Shown here: piece by piece, positions 27,160 to 37,711 of the stretch | Layout: the number at the start of each line of letters is the position of its first letter | Numbering within the stretch: the stretch's first letter is position 1 | Source: Enterobacteriaceae bacterium RIT714 | GTDB lineage: Bacteria; Pseudomonadota; Gammaproteobacteria; Enterobacterales; Enterobacteriaceae | Direction: 5' to 3' | DNA: 64,000 nt | Assembly: GCA_009668015.1 (NCBI GenBank) | Contig: WJYB01000001.1 | Coordinates: 868,001 to 932,000, forward strand | Program-made: the position numbers and the translations under genes | Notes under the pieces: model-generated | Told to the model about the DNA's origin: nothing | The model's database searches: none | The model's input: only the letters and a program-made list of their open reading frames with translations

Positions 27160-27181
27160 ACAGAGGATAACTCTGTATAAT
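27160..27181. promoter_or_regulatory. Inverted repeat and -10 element between yobA and holE
   Basis: ACAGAG-gataa-CTCTGT (27160-27176) is a perfect 6-bp inverted repeat with a 5-base spacer. It overlaps TATAAT (27176-27181), a consensus -10 for holE on the plus strand. Such symmetry suggests an operator; the regulator is not identified. Confidence 0.4.
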
Positions 27182-27265
27182 ATCTGAGTCGAGGATCATC
27201 CTGCGACGGCTTGTCAACACAGGGCAAGCGCGGTAACGTTGGCGGCGCAAATTCAGGAGAAGGTA

Positions 27266-27496
27266 ATGAACATTAATCTGGCAACTCTTCCACAGGATGA
27301 AATGGACAAAGTGAATGTCGATCTCGCCGCAGCGGGCGTGGCATTCAAAGAGCGTTATAACATGCCTGTAATTGCTGAAGTCGTTGAACGCGAACAACCG
27401 GCCCATCTGCGCGACTGGTTCCGTGAGCGACTGATTGCGCATCGCCTGACCTCTGTCACGCTGTCGCGCTTACCTTACGAACCTAAAGTTAAGTAA
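27266..27496 (+). CDS. holE: DNA polymerase III theta subunit HolE
   Basis: A 76-residue subunit of the polymerase III core that binds and stabilises the epsilon proofreading subunit. From [20 protein letters not shown] to the end ([10 protein letters not shown]) it is nearly identical to E. coli HolE; only the first ten residues differ. The ATG at 27266 follows AGGAGAAGGTA. It is divergent from yobA. Confidence 0.97.
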   Translation: MNINLATLPQDEMDKVNVDLAAAGVAFKERYNMPVIAEVVEREQPAHLRDWFRERLIAHRLTSVTLSRLPYEPKVK

Positions 27497-27606
27497 ACGC
27501 CGCGTCTGGTTACACTTCCTTACATGTTATCTGGCAGGATAAGAAAACCCTGATAAAACCAGGTGTATCTTTGAATCCCTGCGACTAAGTGTATAAGGAA
27601 GTCACG

Positions 27607-28263
27607 ATGTCCCACTGGAATATTGCCGCTGCCCAGTATGCCCCGCTTCACGACTGCGTTGACGATCATGTCGAGCACCACCTTCGCTTTATCACTGCGG
27701 CTGCAGGCCAGCAGTGTCAGCTTCTGGTATTTCCTGAACTATCGCTGACCGGCCCCGCCGCGAGCGATCTGGGTCTGCCCTCTCCTCCCGGAGAACAGGC
27801 GCTGGCCCCGATTGTCGAGGCTGTGCGAACTCACGCTATAACAGTCATCGCCGGTCTCAGCGTGGACGTTCACGGCCAGCGGCAAAAAGGTCTGGCCTTA
27901 TTTTCGCCCTCCCAGCCCAGAGCGATACGTTATCCCCAGGGCCGAGGGGCGTGCCTGATGCCGGGAAACCCGCAGCTCACGATAGTCGATGGCAAAGCGG
28001 AGCTTCCCACTCTCGACCCACTGGCCGCCCTGTTTACCAGTAGCCAGGCGGTTGGGGAATCGCGCTGGCGTGAGGCCATTAATCGCCTGCAGCGTTTTGC
28101 ACACAAACACGCGATCGCAGTACTGATGGCCAATGCGCATGGCAGCAGTGCGCTGTGGGATTCCAGCGGCCAGTTAATTGTGCGCGCCGACCAGGGCGAG
28201 CTGTTATTAACCGGCTCATGGGGTCAGCAGGGTTGGCAAGGTGATATCATTCCATTACGCTAA
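27607..28263 (+). CDS. yobB: Nitrilase-superfamily (carbon-nitrogen hydrolase) protein YobB
   Basis: A 218-residue protein matching E. coli YobB in length. The N-terminal half follows the nitrilase fold (NIAAAQYAPLHDC, LLVFPELSLTGPAASDLGL), with the catalytic glutamate candidate E44. The protein is shorter than active family members. I do not see the usual Cys motif (G-x-x-x-C-x-D followed by FPE); the only central cysteine is C116 in RGACLMPG. It may be a degenerate or atypical member. The ATG at 27607 follows AAGGAAG. It lies between holE and exoX. Confidence 0.88.
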   Translation: MSHWNIAAAQYAPLHDCVDDHVEHHLRFITAAAGQQCQLLVFPELSLTGPAASDLGLPSPPGEQALAPIVEAVRTHAITVIAGLSVDVHGQRQKGLALFSPSQPRAIRYPQGRGACLMPGNPQLTIVDGKAELPTLDPLAALFTSSQAVGESRWREAINRLQRFAHKHAIAVLMANAHGSSALWDSSGQLIVRADQGELLLTGSWGQQGWQGDIIPLR

Positions 28264-28287
28264 CTGTTTTACGGCCAGGAGCCAGCC

Positions 28288-28950
28288 ATGCTGCGTGTAA
28301 TCGATACCGAAACCTGTGACCTTCAGGGCGGGATTGTAGAAGTCGCGTCCGTTGATGTGATCAACGGACAAATCGTCAATCCAATGAGTCATCTGGTTCG
28401 TCCCGATCGACCTATCAGCGCACAGGCGATGGCCATCCACCACATCACGGAATCGATGGTGGCGGACAAGCCGTGGATTGAAGAGGTCATTCCCCACTAT
28501 TACGGCAGCACCTGGTATGTGGCGCATAACGCCAGCTTTGACCGCCGGGTATTGCCGGAAATGCCCGGGGAATGGATCTGCACCATGAAGCTGGCGCGGC
28601 GTTTATGGCCGGGAATTAAATACAGCAATATGGCGCTGTATAAATCCCGCAAGCTCAGTGTGAAAACGCCGGAAGGTTTGCATCACCACCGCGCCTTGTA
28701 TGACTGCTACATCACGGCTGCGCTACTGATCGATATAATGAACAACACGGGATGGACACCGGATGATATGGCGACCATCACCGGACGTCCGGCCCTGCTG
28801 ACCACCTTTACCTTCGGAAAATATCGCGGTAAGGCGGTGTCGGAAGTGGCAGATCGCGACCCGGGCTACCTGCGCTGGTTATACAATAACCTCGATCGCA
28901 TGAGCCCAGAGCTGCGCCTGACGCTTCGTCACTATCTGGATGAAGCCTAA
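28288..28950 (+). CDS. exoX: Exodeoxyribonuclease X
   Basis: A 220-residue 3'-5' DNA exonuclease of the DnaQ/DEDDh family, acting in mismatch repair and recombination. The ExoI motif is IDTETCD at residues 4-10, ExoII lies in [13 protein letters not shown] and ExoIII in [12 protein letters not shown]. The ATG at 28288 follows CCAGGAGCC. The stop overlaps the convergent ptrB stop by 4 bases. Confidence 0.96.
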   Translation: MLRVIDTETCDLQGGIVEVASVDVINGQIVNPMSHLVRPDRPISAQAMAIHHITESMVADKPWIEEVIPHYYGSTWYVAHNASFDRRVLPEMPGEWICTMKLARRLWPGIKYSNMALYKSRKLSVKTPEGLHHHRALYDCYITAALLIDIMNNTGWTPDDMATITGRPALLTTFTFGKYRGKAVSEVADRDPGYLRWLYNNLDRMSPELRLTLRHYLDEA

Positions 28951-31007
28951 TCAGCAGCATGGCCTGGCAGCGTCCCCTGTGCCAGGCCAATCAGAAAGGC
29001 GTATTCCAGCGCCACCCCTTCATAGGATTTAAATCGCCCTGATTTACCGCCGTGTCCGGAATCCATATCGGTACAGAGCAGCAGCAGGTTGTCGTCTGTT
29101 TTCAGCTCACGCAGTTTAGCCACCCATTTAGCAGGTTCCCAGTATTGCACCTGTGAATCGTGCAGACCGGTGGTGACTAACAGATGCGGATAGTTTTTTT
29201 GTTCTACGTTGTCGTACGGGCTGTACGCTTTCATGTAGCGATAATAGGTTTCATCCTGCGGATTGCCCCACTCTTCAAATTCACCGGTGGTTAACGGGAT
29301 GGATTCGTCCAGCATCGTGGTCAGCACATCGACAAACGGCACCTGCGCGACAATGCCCTTAAACAGCTCGGGACGCTGATTGATCGCTGTCCCCATCAAC
29401 ATGCCGCCAGCACTGCCTCCCATACCAAACAGCAGGTCTGGATCGCCATAACCCTGCGCGAGCAACGCATCGCATACATCAAGATAATCGTTGAAGGTAT
29501 TTTTCTTGTTCAGAAATTTGCCGTCTTCGTACCAGTGCTGCCCCAGCTCCCCGCCGCCGCGAATATGCGCGATAGCAAACACAAAGCCCCTGTCGAGCAG
29601 ACTCAGCCTGCTGCTGCTGAAATCGGCATCCATACTGGAGCCGTAAGAGCCGTAGCCATAAACCAGCAGTGGATTTTTCCCTTTGCGGAAATGGTCTTTG
29701 TGATATACCAGCGACACAGGCACTTCAACGCCATCGCGAGCGGTGATCCAAACGTGCTCGCTCCGATAGCGGCTGGCATCGAAACCCGTCACTTCCGCCT
29801 GTTTCAGCACTTTGCGCTGGCCGGTATCCATATCAAGCTCAAACAGCGTATCGGGAGTGGTCATCGACGAATAGCCGTAGCGCAGACGCGAGGATTCTGG
29901 CTCCGGGTTGTAGCCAATCCACGTCACGTAGGCCGGATCGTCAAAAGCGATCCCCACCACCTCGCGGGTTTTACGGTTAATTTGCCGGATGCTGGTTAAC
30001 CCGCGCTGACGCTCCTCCACCACCAGCCAGTCGGTAAAGAGGGTAAAGCCCTCCAGCATCACCTGTTCACGAGCAGGGATCAGCACTTCCCATTTACGCT
30101 CGTCGCGCACTTTGGTTTTGTAAAGGCCAAAATTTTTACCTTCGCGGTTTGAACGCAGATAAAAAGAGTGCTGGAAGTGATCGAGGCTGTACTCATGATC
30201 TTTTCGGCGTGGCAGAAAACAGAGTGGCTGGGCATCCGGCAGTTCAGCATCCAGCAGCAACACTTCCGTGGTTGTAGCGCTGGCAAGCGAGATAATCACA
30301 TAGTGAAGTGAAGTCGTCTTATGCAAACTGACGTAAAAGGTCTCGTCTTTCTCCTCGTAAACCAGCTCGTCATTGAGGGACGACGTGCCGACCGTGTGTC
30401 GCCAGACCTGATAAGGCAGCAGCGTAGAGGCATGTTTTTTAATGTAGTAGACGGTTTCGGAATCGTTGGCCCAGACAAATCCCGGCGACACGTTATCCAG
30501 CATTTCCGGATACCAGTTTCCGGTCTCCAGATTACGGAATCGCAGCCCGTACTGGCGTCTTGAAAGGTAGTCTTCCGCCAGCGCCATAATCGCGTTATCG
30601 GGCGAAATCCCCATTCCGCCGAGGGTGTAAAACTCACTGTGCGATGCGCGCTGATTGGCATCAAGCAGCGTTTCCCAGTCGTCCCACTCCGCGCTGAGCG
30701 CAGACTGTCTCTGGTAAATGGCATACTCCTTGCCCGGCTCGTAAACATGGCGGTAGCGATAGCCATTTCGGGTCCACGGCGCGGAGATATCTCGTTGCGG
30801 CACGCGTGCCACCATTTCGCCCAGCAGATCGTCCTGCAGCGCCTGTTGCGACGACATCACCTTGCGGCCGTAGTCATTCTCCTGATGCAGGTAATCGAGG
30901 ACTTCAGGCTGCGAGCGAGAGTCGTCCCGCAGCCAGTAGTAGTTGTCTGTGCGCGTATCACCGTGAGTGGTGATCGCTTTCGGAATGCGTCGGGCTTTTG
31001 GATACAT
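28947..31007 (-). CDS. ptrB: Oligopeptidase B (protease II)
   Basis: A 686-residue cytoplasmic serine peptidase of the prolyl oligopeptidase family that cuts short peptides after Arg or Lys. The N-terminal two thirds form the beta-propeller gate. The catalytic domain carries the serine in [12 protein letters not shown], preceded by [17 protein letters not shown], with the histidine in [13 protein letters not shown]. The length equals E. coli PtrB. It is convergent with exoX. Confidence 0.97.
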   Translation of the reverse strand: MYPKARRIPKAITTHGDTRTDNYYWLRDDSRSQPEVLDYLHQENDYGRKVMSSQQALQDDLLGEMVARVPQRDISAPWTRNGYRYRHVYEPGKEYAIYQRQSALSAEWDDWETLLDANQRASHSEFYTLGGMGISPDNAIMALAEDYLSRRQYGLRFRNLETGNWYPEMLDNVSPGFVWANDSETVYYIKKHASTLLPYQVWRHTVGTSSLNDELVYEEKDETFYVSLHKTTSLHYVIISLASATTTEVLLLDAELPDAQPLCFLPRRKDHEYSLDHFQHSFYLRSNREGKNFGLYKTKVRDERKWEVLIPAREQVMLEGFTLFTDWLVVEERQRGLTSIRQINRKTREVVGIAFDDPAYVTWIGYNPEPESSRLRYGYSSMTTPDTLFELDMDTGQRKVLKQAEVTGFDASRYRSEHVWITARDGVEVPVSLVYHKDHFRKGKNPLLVYGYGSYGSSMDADFSSSRLSLLDRGFVFAIAHIRGGGELGQHWYEDGKFLNKKNTFNDYLDVCDALLAQGYGDPDLLFGMGGSAGGMLMGTAINQRPELFKGIVAQVPFVDVLTTMLDESIPLTTGEFEEWGNPQDETYYRYMKAYSPYDNVEQKNYPHLLVTTGLHDSQVQYWEPAKWVAKLRELKTDDNLLLLCTDMDSGHGGKSGRFKSYEGVALEYAFLIGLAQGTLPGHAAD

Positions 31008-31093
31008 GTCAGTTTTTCTTTTGCGTTTACACCCTATAAGGGTGGCAAAACGCGCGCATGATGCAAGCGAAACGTGACATCAGCAGACTCAAT

Positions 31094-31747
31094 TTACCCC
31101 GGTAATGCCTCTTTTTGCTGCTGAATATCCTGTTCAATCCCTTCACGCACATCCTGTGGAATTTTCAGCGCGTCGCCCAGAGCGTTGAGATAGCTGCGCT
31201 CCATAAAGTGGTCAATATCAATGGCCACGCAGCTCAGGAAATAGAGCTCCAGCGCTTCTTCTTCGTTTTTCACGCTCTGCGCCAGACGCGCCGGATCGAG
31301 TGGCTGTTCGATGGCCTGGGCGACCAGCGTTCTGCCCTGCTCCTCCACCCCCGCTTCCCGCAGTTGCTGTTCAATGGCAGCGCGCTCCTGATCGTCGATA
31401 TGCCCGTCGCTTTTGGCGGCAAACACCAGCGCCAGAATCAATCTTTCCGTACGCACATCCAGCGGCGAACTTTGCTGGCCATACTGTGGCTCTCCCTGAT
31501 GCGCAGTGCGAATTTTATCTTTGTACTTATTCCACAGCACCGTTCCGGCTATCGCTCCCCCGCCGGCCAGCAGCGCGCCAGTGCCGTATTTGGCCAATAG
31601 CTTACGTGAAGATTTATTCGCCACCAGCAGGCCCGCCAGGCCGCCCAACGCGCCTGGCATCAGCAACTTACTCAGCCCCTGTTCACCGGATGATGATGAC
31701 GCCTTTTGACCTAACATGGATTGCAATTGATTTAGCCAGCCTGACAT
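31094..31747 (-). CDS. yebE: DUF533 inner membrane protein YebE
   Basis: A 217-residue TerB-like protein. A hydrophobic segment ([19 protein letters not shown] and [19 protein letters not shown], about residues 33-72) is followed by an acidic cytoplasmic-type domain ([27 protein letters not shown]), whose DGHID motif is typical of the TerB fold. The ATG at 31747 follows GAGG and matches the E. coli start. In E. coli it belongs to the Cpx stress regulon; I did not find a convincing CpxR box here. The function is unknown. Confidence 0.93.
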   Translation of the reverse strand: MSGWLNQLQSMLGQKASSSSGEQGLSKLLMPGALGGLAGLLVANKSSRKLLAKYGTGALLAGGGAIAGTVLWNKYKDKIRTAHQGEPQYGQQSSPLDVRTERLILALVFAAKSDGHIDDQERAAIEQQLREAGVEEQGRTLVAQAIEQPLDPARLAQSVKNEEEALELYFLSCVAIDIDHFMERSYLNALGDALKIPQDVREGIEQDIQQQKEALPG

Positions 31748-31878
31748 GATTTTCCTCACTTAACGGTTCGCATTCATCACAGCCTAAGCGAGGAGATGTC
31801 AGGAAATGTCTGGCCGCACTAAAGATGCGCAAATTTCCGCGTCTTTCCTTCTACCGGTACGGTCCCGAAGGAAGACAC

Positions 31879-31901
31879 ACGCAAACGTTTTCGTTTATAC
31901 T
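31879..31901 (+). promoter_or_regulatory. PurR operator and -10 element of purT
   Basis: ACGCAAACGTTTTCGT (31879-31894) matches the PurR operator consensus at every position. It sits directly before TATACT (31896-31901), a good -10, so a bound repressor would cover the promoter. The start codon of purT is 27 bases further on. Confidence 0.85.
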
Positions 31902-31927
31902 GCGCGCAACTTTTTCAGGGGGATTTT

Positions 31928-33106
31928 ATGACTCGTTTAGGAACTGCGCTGCGTCCGGCAGCGACGCGCGTAATGCTGTTGGGCTCAGGCGAACTGGGAA
32001 AAGAGGTGGCTATTGAGTGCCAGCGTCTGGGGATCGAAGTCATCGCAGTCGATCGCTACGCCGATGCGCCAGCAATGCATGTCGCGCATCGCTCGCACGT
32101 CATCAATATGCTTGATGGCGAAGCGCTGCGCGCGCTGATTGCCGAGGAAAAACCGGACTATGTGGTGCCTGAAATCGAAGCCATCGCCACCGATACGCTG
32201 ATCGAACTTGAACAGGCCGGCCAGCGCGTGGTGCCCTGCGCCAGAGCGGCAAAACTGACCATGAACCGTGAAGGTATCCGCCGCCTCGCGGCAGAAGAAC
32301 TGAATTTACCCACCTCAAGCTACCGCTTTGCTGACGGCAAAACCGATTTCCTTCAGGCCGTCGATGAAATTGGCTACCCGTGCATCATTAAGCCGGTGAT
32401 GAGCTCCTCCGGTAAAGGTCAGAGTTTTATTCGCAGCGCTGAATCGCTGGACCACGCTTGGGATTATGCCCAACAGGGCGGTCGCGCGGGAGCCGGACGC
32501 GTCATCGTTGAAGGCGTCGTCAAATTTGATTTTGAGATAACCTTGCTGACGGTCAGCGCCGTGGACGGCGTTCATTTCTGCGATCCGATTGGTCATCGTC
32601 AGGAAGACGGCGATTACCGTGAATCCTGGCAGCCGCAGCAGATGAGTGCGCTGGCGCTGAAGCGTGCGCAGGAGATTGCGCAAAAAGTGGTGCTGGCGCT
32701 GGGCGGTTACGGTCTGTTTGGCGTGGAATTGTTCGTCTGCGGCGATGAGGTGATTTTCAGCGAAGTCTCTCCGCGTCCGCATGATACGGGCATGGTGACG
32801 CTGATTTCTCAGGATCTCTCCGAGTTTGCCCTGCACGTTCGCGCGTTTCTGGGCCTGCCGGTCGGCGGGATTCGTCAGTATGGCCCGGCGGCATCGGCGG
32901 TGATTTTGCCTCAGCTCACCAGCCAGAATGTCACGTTTGATAATGTGGATGCTGCCGTCGGCGCGGGTCTGCAGCTGCGTCTGTTTGCTAAACCAGAGAT
33001 TGACGGAACCCGTCGTCTGGGCGTGGCATTAGCCACTGGCGATAACGTCGAAAATGCCATTGAGCGAGCGAAGATGGCTGCCGCGCAGGTGAAAGTGGAA
33101 GGATAA
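31928..33106 (+). CDS. purT: Phosphoribosylglycinamide formyltransferase 2 (formate-dependent)
   Basis: A 392-residue ATP-grasp enzyme that forms formyl-GAR from GAR, formate and ATP in purine synthesis, an alternative to PurN. The N-terminal segment [20 protein letters not shown] is the pre-ATP-grasp domain. The ATP-grasp region includes [15 protein letters not shown] and, later, [14 protein letters not shown], which holds metal ligands. The ATG at 31928 follows CAGGGGGA. A PurR box overlaps its promoter and a bidirectional terminator separates it from eda. Confidence 0.97.
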   Translation: MTRLGTALRPAATRVMLLGSGELGKEVAIECQRLGIEVIAVDRYADAPAMHVAHRSHVINMLDGEALRALIAEEKPDYVVPEIEAIATDTLIELEQAGQRVVPCARAAKLTMNREGIRRLAAEELNLPTSSYRFADGKTDFLQAVDEIGYPCIIKPVMSSSGKGQSFIRSAESLDHAWDYAQQGGRAGAGRVIVEGVVKFDFEITLLTVSAVDGVHFCDPIGHRQEDGDYRESWQPQQMSALALKRAQEIAQKVVLALGGYGLFGVELFVCGDEVIFSEVSPRPHDTGMVTLISQDLSEFALHVRAFLGLPVGGIRQYGPAASAVILPQLTSQNVTFDNVDAAVGAGLQLRLFAKPEIDGTRRLGVALATGDNVENAIERAKMAAAQVKVEG

Positions 33107-33132
33107 AAAAACGGGCCAAATGGCCCGTTTTT
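33105..33132. terminator. Bidirectional terminator between purT and eda
   Basis: AAAAACGGGCCA and TGGCCCGTTTTT form a near-perfect stem with an AA loop, flanked by A and T tracts on either side. Confidence 0.93.
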
Positions 33133-33150
33133 AGATGTTCATCGACAATT

Positions 33151-33792
33151 TTACAGCTTCGCGCCTTCGACAGCTTCACGCGCCAGCTTAGTGATGCGGT
33201 CCCAGTCGCCTGCTTCCAGCGCATCCGCCGGAACCAGCCAGGATCCACCGATACACAGTACGCTTTTCAGCGCCAGGTAGTCGCGGTAGTTTGCCGGGGA
33301 GATACCGCCAGTCGGGCAGAAACGAACCTGCGAGAATGGACCTGCAATTGCCTGCAGCGCTTTTGTACCGCCATTGGCTTCAGCCGGGAAGAATTTAAAC
33401 TCCTTCAGGCCGTAGTCCATACCCAGCATCAGTTCTGACACGGTGCTGATACCCGGGATCAACGGGATAGTGCCTTCGGTTGCGGCTTTCAGCAGTGGCT
33501 CGGTCAGGCCCGGGCTGATCGCAAACTGCGCGCCCGCTTCGGTCACTTCAGCCAGCTGCTGTGGATTCAGCACTGTACCGGCGCCGATAATCGCGTCCGG
33601 CACTTCTTTGGCGATGGCGCGGATAGCATCCATCGCGCATGCGGTACGCAGCGTCACTTCAAGAACACGAACCCCACCAGCAACCAGCGCTTTCGCCATC
33701 GGTACGGCGTGCTCCAGTTTGTTCACCACGATAACCGGCACTACCGGGCCAGTTGTCAGGATTGCTTCTGCACTTGTTTTCCAGTTTTTCAT
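33151..33792 (-). CDS. eda: KHG/KDPG aldolase Eda
   Basis: A 213-residue class I aldolase that splits 2-keto-3-deoxy-6-phosphogluconate into pyruvate and glyceraldehyde-3-phosphate, and also handles 4-hydroxy-2-oxoglutarate. The general base glutamate lies in RVLEVTLRT and the Schiff-base lysine in [12 protein letters not shown]; the phosphate loop is [15 protein letters not shown]. It lies 39 bases after edd and shares its operon. Eda is also the entry point for sugars from pectin and hexuronate breakdown, which links it to KdgR. Confidence 0.97.
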   Translation of the reverse strand: MKNWKTSAEAILTTGPVVPVIVVNKLEHAVPMAKALVAGGVRVLEVTLRTACAMDAIRAIAKEVPDAIIGAGTVLNPQQLAEVTEAGAQFAISPGLTEPLLKAATEGTIPLIPGISTVSELMLGMDYGLKEFKFFPAEANGGTKALQAIAGPFSQVRFCPTGGISPANYRDYLALKSVLCIGGSWLVPADALEAGDWDRITKLAREAVEGAKL

Positions 33793-33831
33793 CAGAGTTT
33801 TTCTCTCGCCAGATCGATAATTCTTGTCGTC

Positions 33832-35643
33832 TTAAAACGTAATACAGGTTGCGCCCTGCTCAGCACCGGAGAGATTCTCACGCAATGCACTGAACATTTC
33901 GCGCCCTGTGCCCACACGCGACGCGCTCAGGTCAGGAATATGCGGCTTACGGGCTTCAAGTTCAGCTTCATCCACCAGCAGGGTAAGTTCGCCTGTCTGG
34001 CCATTTACGCGGATGATGTCGCCATCGCGGACTTTTGCCAGTAACCCGCCGTCATAGGCTTCGGGTGTGACGTGAATCGCTGATGGCACTTTACCTGATG
34101 CGCCAGAGAGTCGTCCATCGGTGACTAACGCAATTTTGAAACAGCGGTCCAATAATACACCAAGTGGTGGCATAAGTTTATGTAATTCTGGCATGCCGTT
34201 GGCTTTCGGTCCCTGATGACGGACCACCACCACACAGTCTTTATTCAATAACCCCGCTTCGAAAGCGGGTAAAACATCGTGTTGGCTTTCAAAAATAACT
34301 GCCGGAGCTTCGACAATCTGATTCTCTACCGGAACGGCAGAGGTCTTCATCACCGCACGGCCAAGGTTTCCGCTTAGCACTTTGGTGCCACCGTGGTGCG
34401 AAAACGGCTTCGCAAAGGTGCCGATCACCTGCTCATCCAGAGAGTCCTGCGCGCCTTCACGCCAGTCAAGCTGACCATCGTTCAGCCACGGCTCCAGGGT
34501 GTAACGTTGCAGGCCGAATCCGGCGACGGTGTTGACGTCTTCATGCAGCAGGCCGCCTTTCAGCAGCTCGCGGATCAGTACCGGTACGCCGCCCGCAGCC
34601 TGGAAGTGGTTGATATCCGCCGGGCCATTCGGGTAAAGACGCGCCATCAGCGGCACGATGTCAGAAAGCTCAGAGAAATCATCCCAGTTAATGATGATGC
34701 CTGCCGCACGGGCCATCGCCACAAGGTGCATGGTGTGGTTGGTTGAACCCCCGGTTGCCAGCAGCGCCACGATGCCATTGACGATCACTTTTTCGTCAAC
34801 CATTTTACCGAGCGGCATCCACTCATTGCCGTTCCCTGTCAGACGGGTTACCTGACGAGCGGCGGCTTCCGTCAGGGCCTGACGCAGCGGCGCATCTGGC
34901 TGGACGAATGACGATCCCGGCAGCTGCATGCCCATAAACTCCACCACCATCTGGTTGGTGTTGGCCGTGCCGTAAAATGTGCACGTCCCCGCAGCGTGGT
35001 AAGAGGCGGCTTCGGCTTCGAGGAGCGCAGTACGATCGACTTTGCCTTCGGCATACAGCTGGCGGATACGCACTTTTTCTTTATTTGGCAGACCGCTCGC
35101 CATCGGGCCAGAGGGAACGAAAATAGCCGGTAAATGACCAAAGGAGAGCGCAGCCATCGCCAGGCCCGGGACAATTTTGTCGCAGACGCCGAGGTACAGA
35201 GCGCCGTCAAACATGTTGTGGGACAGCCCCACTGCCGCAGACATGGCGATCACTTCGCGGCTCAGCAGGGAAAGCTCCATCCCGTCCTGGCCCTGGGTAA
35301 CACCGTCGCACATGGCGGGCACGCCGCCCGCCACCTGACCCACCGCATTTGCGCTGTGCAGCGCCTTGCGAATAATTTCCGGGTAGTGCTCATACGGCTG
35401 ATGGGCGGAGAGCATATCGTTGTAGGAGGTAATGATCGCAATATTGTTACGCAGCATGCTTTTCAGCGAGGCTTTATCGTCCGGCTGGCAGGCGGCAAAG
35501 CCATGCGCCAGGTTTCCGCAGGCGAGCTGCGAACGATGCACCGTGTCGGTTTTTGCCTGCTGAATGCGGGCGAGGTAGGCAGAACGTGTCTTTTGCGAGC
35601 GTTCAATAATGCGTTGTGTTACGCGTAACAATACAGGATTCAC
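33832..35643 (-). CDS. edd: 6-phosphogluconate dehydratase Edd
   Basis: A 603-residue [4Fe-4S] enzyme of the IlvD/Edd family that makes KDPG from 6-phosphogluconate, the first step of the Entner-Doudoroff pathway. Cluster cysteines are expected in [25 protein letters not shown] and [16 protein letters not shown]. The start is GTG at 35643 after GGAG, giving the E. coli length. Upstream is a 234-base region holding a terminator, a promoter candidate and a GntR-type operator before the zwf stop. eda follows on the same strand. Confidence 0.97.
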   Translation of the reverse strand: MNPVLLRVTQRIIERSQKTRSAYLARIQQAKTDTVHRSQLACGNLAHGFAACQPDDKASLKSMLRNNIAIITSYNDMLSAHQPYEHYPEIIRKALHSANAVGQVAGGVPAMCDGVTQGQDGMELSLLSREVIAMSAAVGLSHNMFDGALYLGVCDKIVPGLAMAALSFGHLPAIFVPSGPMASGLPNKEKVRIRQLYAEGKVDRTALLEAEAASYHAAGTCTFYGTANTNQMVVEFMGMQLPGSSFVQPDAPLRQALTEAAARQVTRLTGNGNEWMPLGKMVDEKVIVNGIVALLATGGSTNHTMHLVAMARAAGIIINWDDFSELSDIVPLMARLYPNGPADINHFQAAGGVPVLIRELLKGGLLHEDVNTVAGFGLQRYTLEPWLNDGQLDWREGAQDSLDEQVIGTFAKPFSHHGGTKVLSGNLGRAVMKTSAVPVENQIVEAPAVIFESQHDVLPAFEAGLLNKDCVVVVRHQGPKANGMPELHKLMPPLGVLLDRCFKIALVTDGRLSGASGKVPSAIHVTPEAYDGGLLAKVRDGDIIRVNGQTGELTLLVDEAELEARKPHIPDLSASRVGTGREMFSALRENLSGAEQGATCITF

Positions 35644-35762
35644 AGAAGCTCCTCTAATTTATTTGTCCAGGCTCGGGAGTTAACAAGATGAATCGCTTGT
35701 CTTAACAAGGCTGAAACGCTTGCTGTCCGTAGTCCGGGGGCAAAATCGCTTCAGCCAGTGTA

Positions 35763-35799
35763 ATAAAAAAAGCTCCGCGGGTGAATCCACGCGGAGCTT
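35763..35799 (-). terminator. Terminator-like hairpin between zwf and edd
   Basis: On the minus strand AGCTCCGCG and CGCGGAGCT form a 9-bp stem followed by seven T. It can end zwf transcripts. It also lies downstream of a promoter candidate at 35812-35852, so it may influence edd too. Confidence 0.88.
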
Positions 35800-35811
35800 A
35801 AATGTTTAAAA

Positions 35812-35852
35812 ATTATGCCACAATCTGTGTTAGATCATGTTACCGGTAAAAT
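35812..35852 (-). promoter_or_regulatory. GntR-type operator overlapping a promoter candidate for edd
   Basis: ATGTTACCGGTAAAAT (35837-35852) differs at one position from the palindromic GntR operator pattern ATGTTA-N4-TAACAT. On the minus strand a CATAAT -10 candidate is at 35817-35812, so the operator would cover the -35 region, which itself is poor. E. coli edd is induced by gluconate through GntR, which fits this placement. Confidence 0.65.
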
Positions 35853-35877
35853 AACCCGTTTGGATTACCTGTCGGAT

Positions 35878-37353
35878 TTACTCGAACTCGTTCCAGGAGC
35901 GGCCATCGCGGGTGATCATTGCGACAGAAGCGACCGGTCCCCAGGTGCCTGCCTGATATGGTTTTGGCGCATCCTGATCGGCCGCCCACGCTTCCGTAAT
36001 AGAGTCGACCCACTTCCAGGCCTCTTCCACTTCATCGCGACGAACAAACAGCGCCTGAATCCCACGCATAGTTTCCAGCAGCAGACGCTCGTAAGCATCG
36101 GCCAGGTGCGTCTCGTTGAAGGTTTCGGAGTAGCTCAGATCCAGCTTGGTGGTTTGCAGGTTGTGCTTATGGTCAAGGCCCGGCACTTTATTCAGCACCT
36201 GAATATCCACGCCCTCATCAGGCTGCAGACGGATAGTCAGCTTGTTCTGCGGCAGCTCCTGCCAGGACTCTTTGAACAGGTTCAGCTCCGGGTTTTTGAA
36301 GTACACGACCACTTCAGAACATTTGGTCGGCAGGCGTTTACCGGTGCGCAGATAGAACGGAACCCCCGCCCAGCGCCAGTTGTCGATATCGACACGGATG
36401 GCCACAAACGTCTCGGTGTTGCTGGACTTGTTCGCGCCCTCTTCTTCCAGATAACCAGGGACTTTTTTGCCCTGTGCGAAACCGGAGGTGTACTGACCGC
36501 GGACCGTTTTCTCGCGGACGTTCGAGCGATCGATACGACGCAGTGACTTCAGCACTTTGACCTTTTCGTCACGAATATTATCGGCCGAGAGATCGGATGG
36601 CGGGGACATGGCGATCATGCAGAGGATCTGCAACAGGTGGTTCTGGATCATGTCGCGCATTTGACCGGCCTGGTCAAAGTAACCCCAGCGACCTTCGATA
36701 CCCACTTCCTCGGCCACGGTGATCTCCACGTGATCGATGGTGCGGTTATCCCAGTTGTTGGCGAACAGCGAGTTAGCAAAGCGCAGCGCCAGCAGGTTCA
36801 GTACGGTCTCTTTACCCAGATAGTGGTCGATACGATAGACCTGGCACTCTTCAAAGTACTCGCCCACCTGGTCGTTGATTTCGCGAGAGGTGGCAAGAGA
36901 GGTGCCCAGCGGTTTTTCCATCACCACGCGCGCCGGTTTGGCGTTCAGTTTCGCTTCACCCAGGCCTTTGCAGATCGCGCCAAAGGTGCTTGGCGGCATC
37001 GCGAAATAGTTAATGGTGACGCGGTTTTTCTGGTCCAGCATCTCACCCAAACGTCCGAACGCGGTGGTATCGTTGACATCCAGGTTGCAGAAATCAAGAC
37101 GACCGCTCAGCGCATCCCATAAACTCTCATCAATCTTTTCTTTCATGAAAGTTTCGAGCGCTTCACGCACCACTTTGGTGTACGCGTCTTTATCCCAGTC
37201 AGCGCGGCCAACACCCAGAATGCGAGTGTCCGGATGGATCTGGCCTGCTTTTTCCAGTTGATACAGGGAAGGCAGCAATTTACGGCGTGCAAGATCGCCT
37301 TTCGCGCCGAAAATGACCAGGTCACATGCCTGGGCTGTTTGCGTTACCGCCAT
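35878..37353 (-). CDS. zwf: Glucose-6-phosphate 1-dehydrogenase Zwf
   Basis: A 491-residue NADP-linked dehydrogenase opening the oxidative pentose phosphate and Entner-Doudoroff pathways. The Rossmann motif is [14 protein letters not shown] at residues 13-26. The active-site signature RIDHYLGKE contains the catalytic histidine and the substrate lysine. The sequence matches E. coli Zwf in length and content. A HexR operator lies 48 bases upstream, between zwf and the divergent hexR. Confidence 0.98.
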   Translation of the reverse strand: MAVTQTAQACDLVIFGAKGDLARRKLLPSLYQLEKAGQIHPDTRILGVGRADWDKDAYTKVVREALETFMKEKIDESLWDALSGRLDFCNLDVNDTTAFGRLGEMLDQKNRVTINYFAMPPSTFGAICKGLGEAKLNAKPARVVMEKPLGTSLATSREINDQVGEYFEECQVYRIDHYLGKETVLNLLALRFANSLFANNWDNRTIDHVEITVAEEVGIEGRWGYFDQAGQMRDMIQNHLLQILCMIAMSPPSDLSADNIRDEKVKVLKSLRRIDRSNVREKTVRGQYTSGFAQGKKVPGYLEEEGANKSSNTETFVAIRVDIDNWRWAGVPFYLRTGKRLPTKCSEVVVYFKNPELNLFKESWQELPQNKLTIRLQPDEGVDIQVLNKVPGLDHKHNLQTTKLDLSYSETFNETHLADAYERLLLETMRGIQALFVRRDEVEEAWKWVDSITEAWAADQDAPKPYQAGTWGPVASVAMITRDGRSWNEFE

Positions 37354-37400
37354 GTCATTCTCCTCAGTTGGATACCCTGGTGCTTTTGCCAGAATATCGT

Positions 37401-37415
37401 TGTAATTTTATTACA
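37401..37415. promoter_or_regulatory. HexR operator between zwf and hexR
   Basis: TGTAATTTTATTACA is a near-perfect palindrome with the TGTAAT-N3-ATTACA form known for HexR sites in gammaproteobacteria. It lies 48 bases before zwf and about 300 before the hexR start codon. Confidence 0.8.
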
Positions 37416-37711
37416 ATGCACTGTACTGCTTTTACGGCATTCCCGAAACCATTAGCGCTTATCCTCGCGTGCGATACCGCGATTTTTCGATGGTTTCACG
37501 CTTTAGTCACGGCAATCACCTTGAAACCGTTGAATCTTTATTCTGCCCGGCGATGGCGAAAACTCGACAGCGATCAAGTAATGAAAAAAAACAACAACAT
37601 TTCTTGTCGTGGATTACCCTTCTGTCCGCCTGGAGGGGTATATTCTTCCTAATTCGAATCACGATTTCACCCATTAATGAAATCGTTTCCACCCATGAGC
37701 GCCTGGTCATC

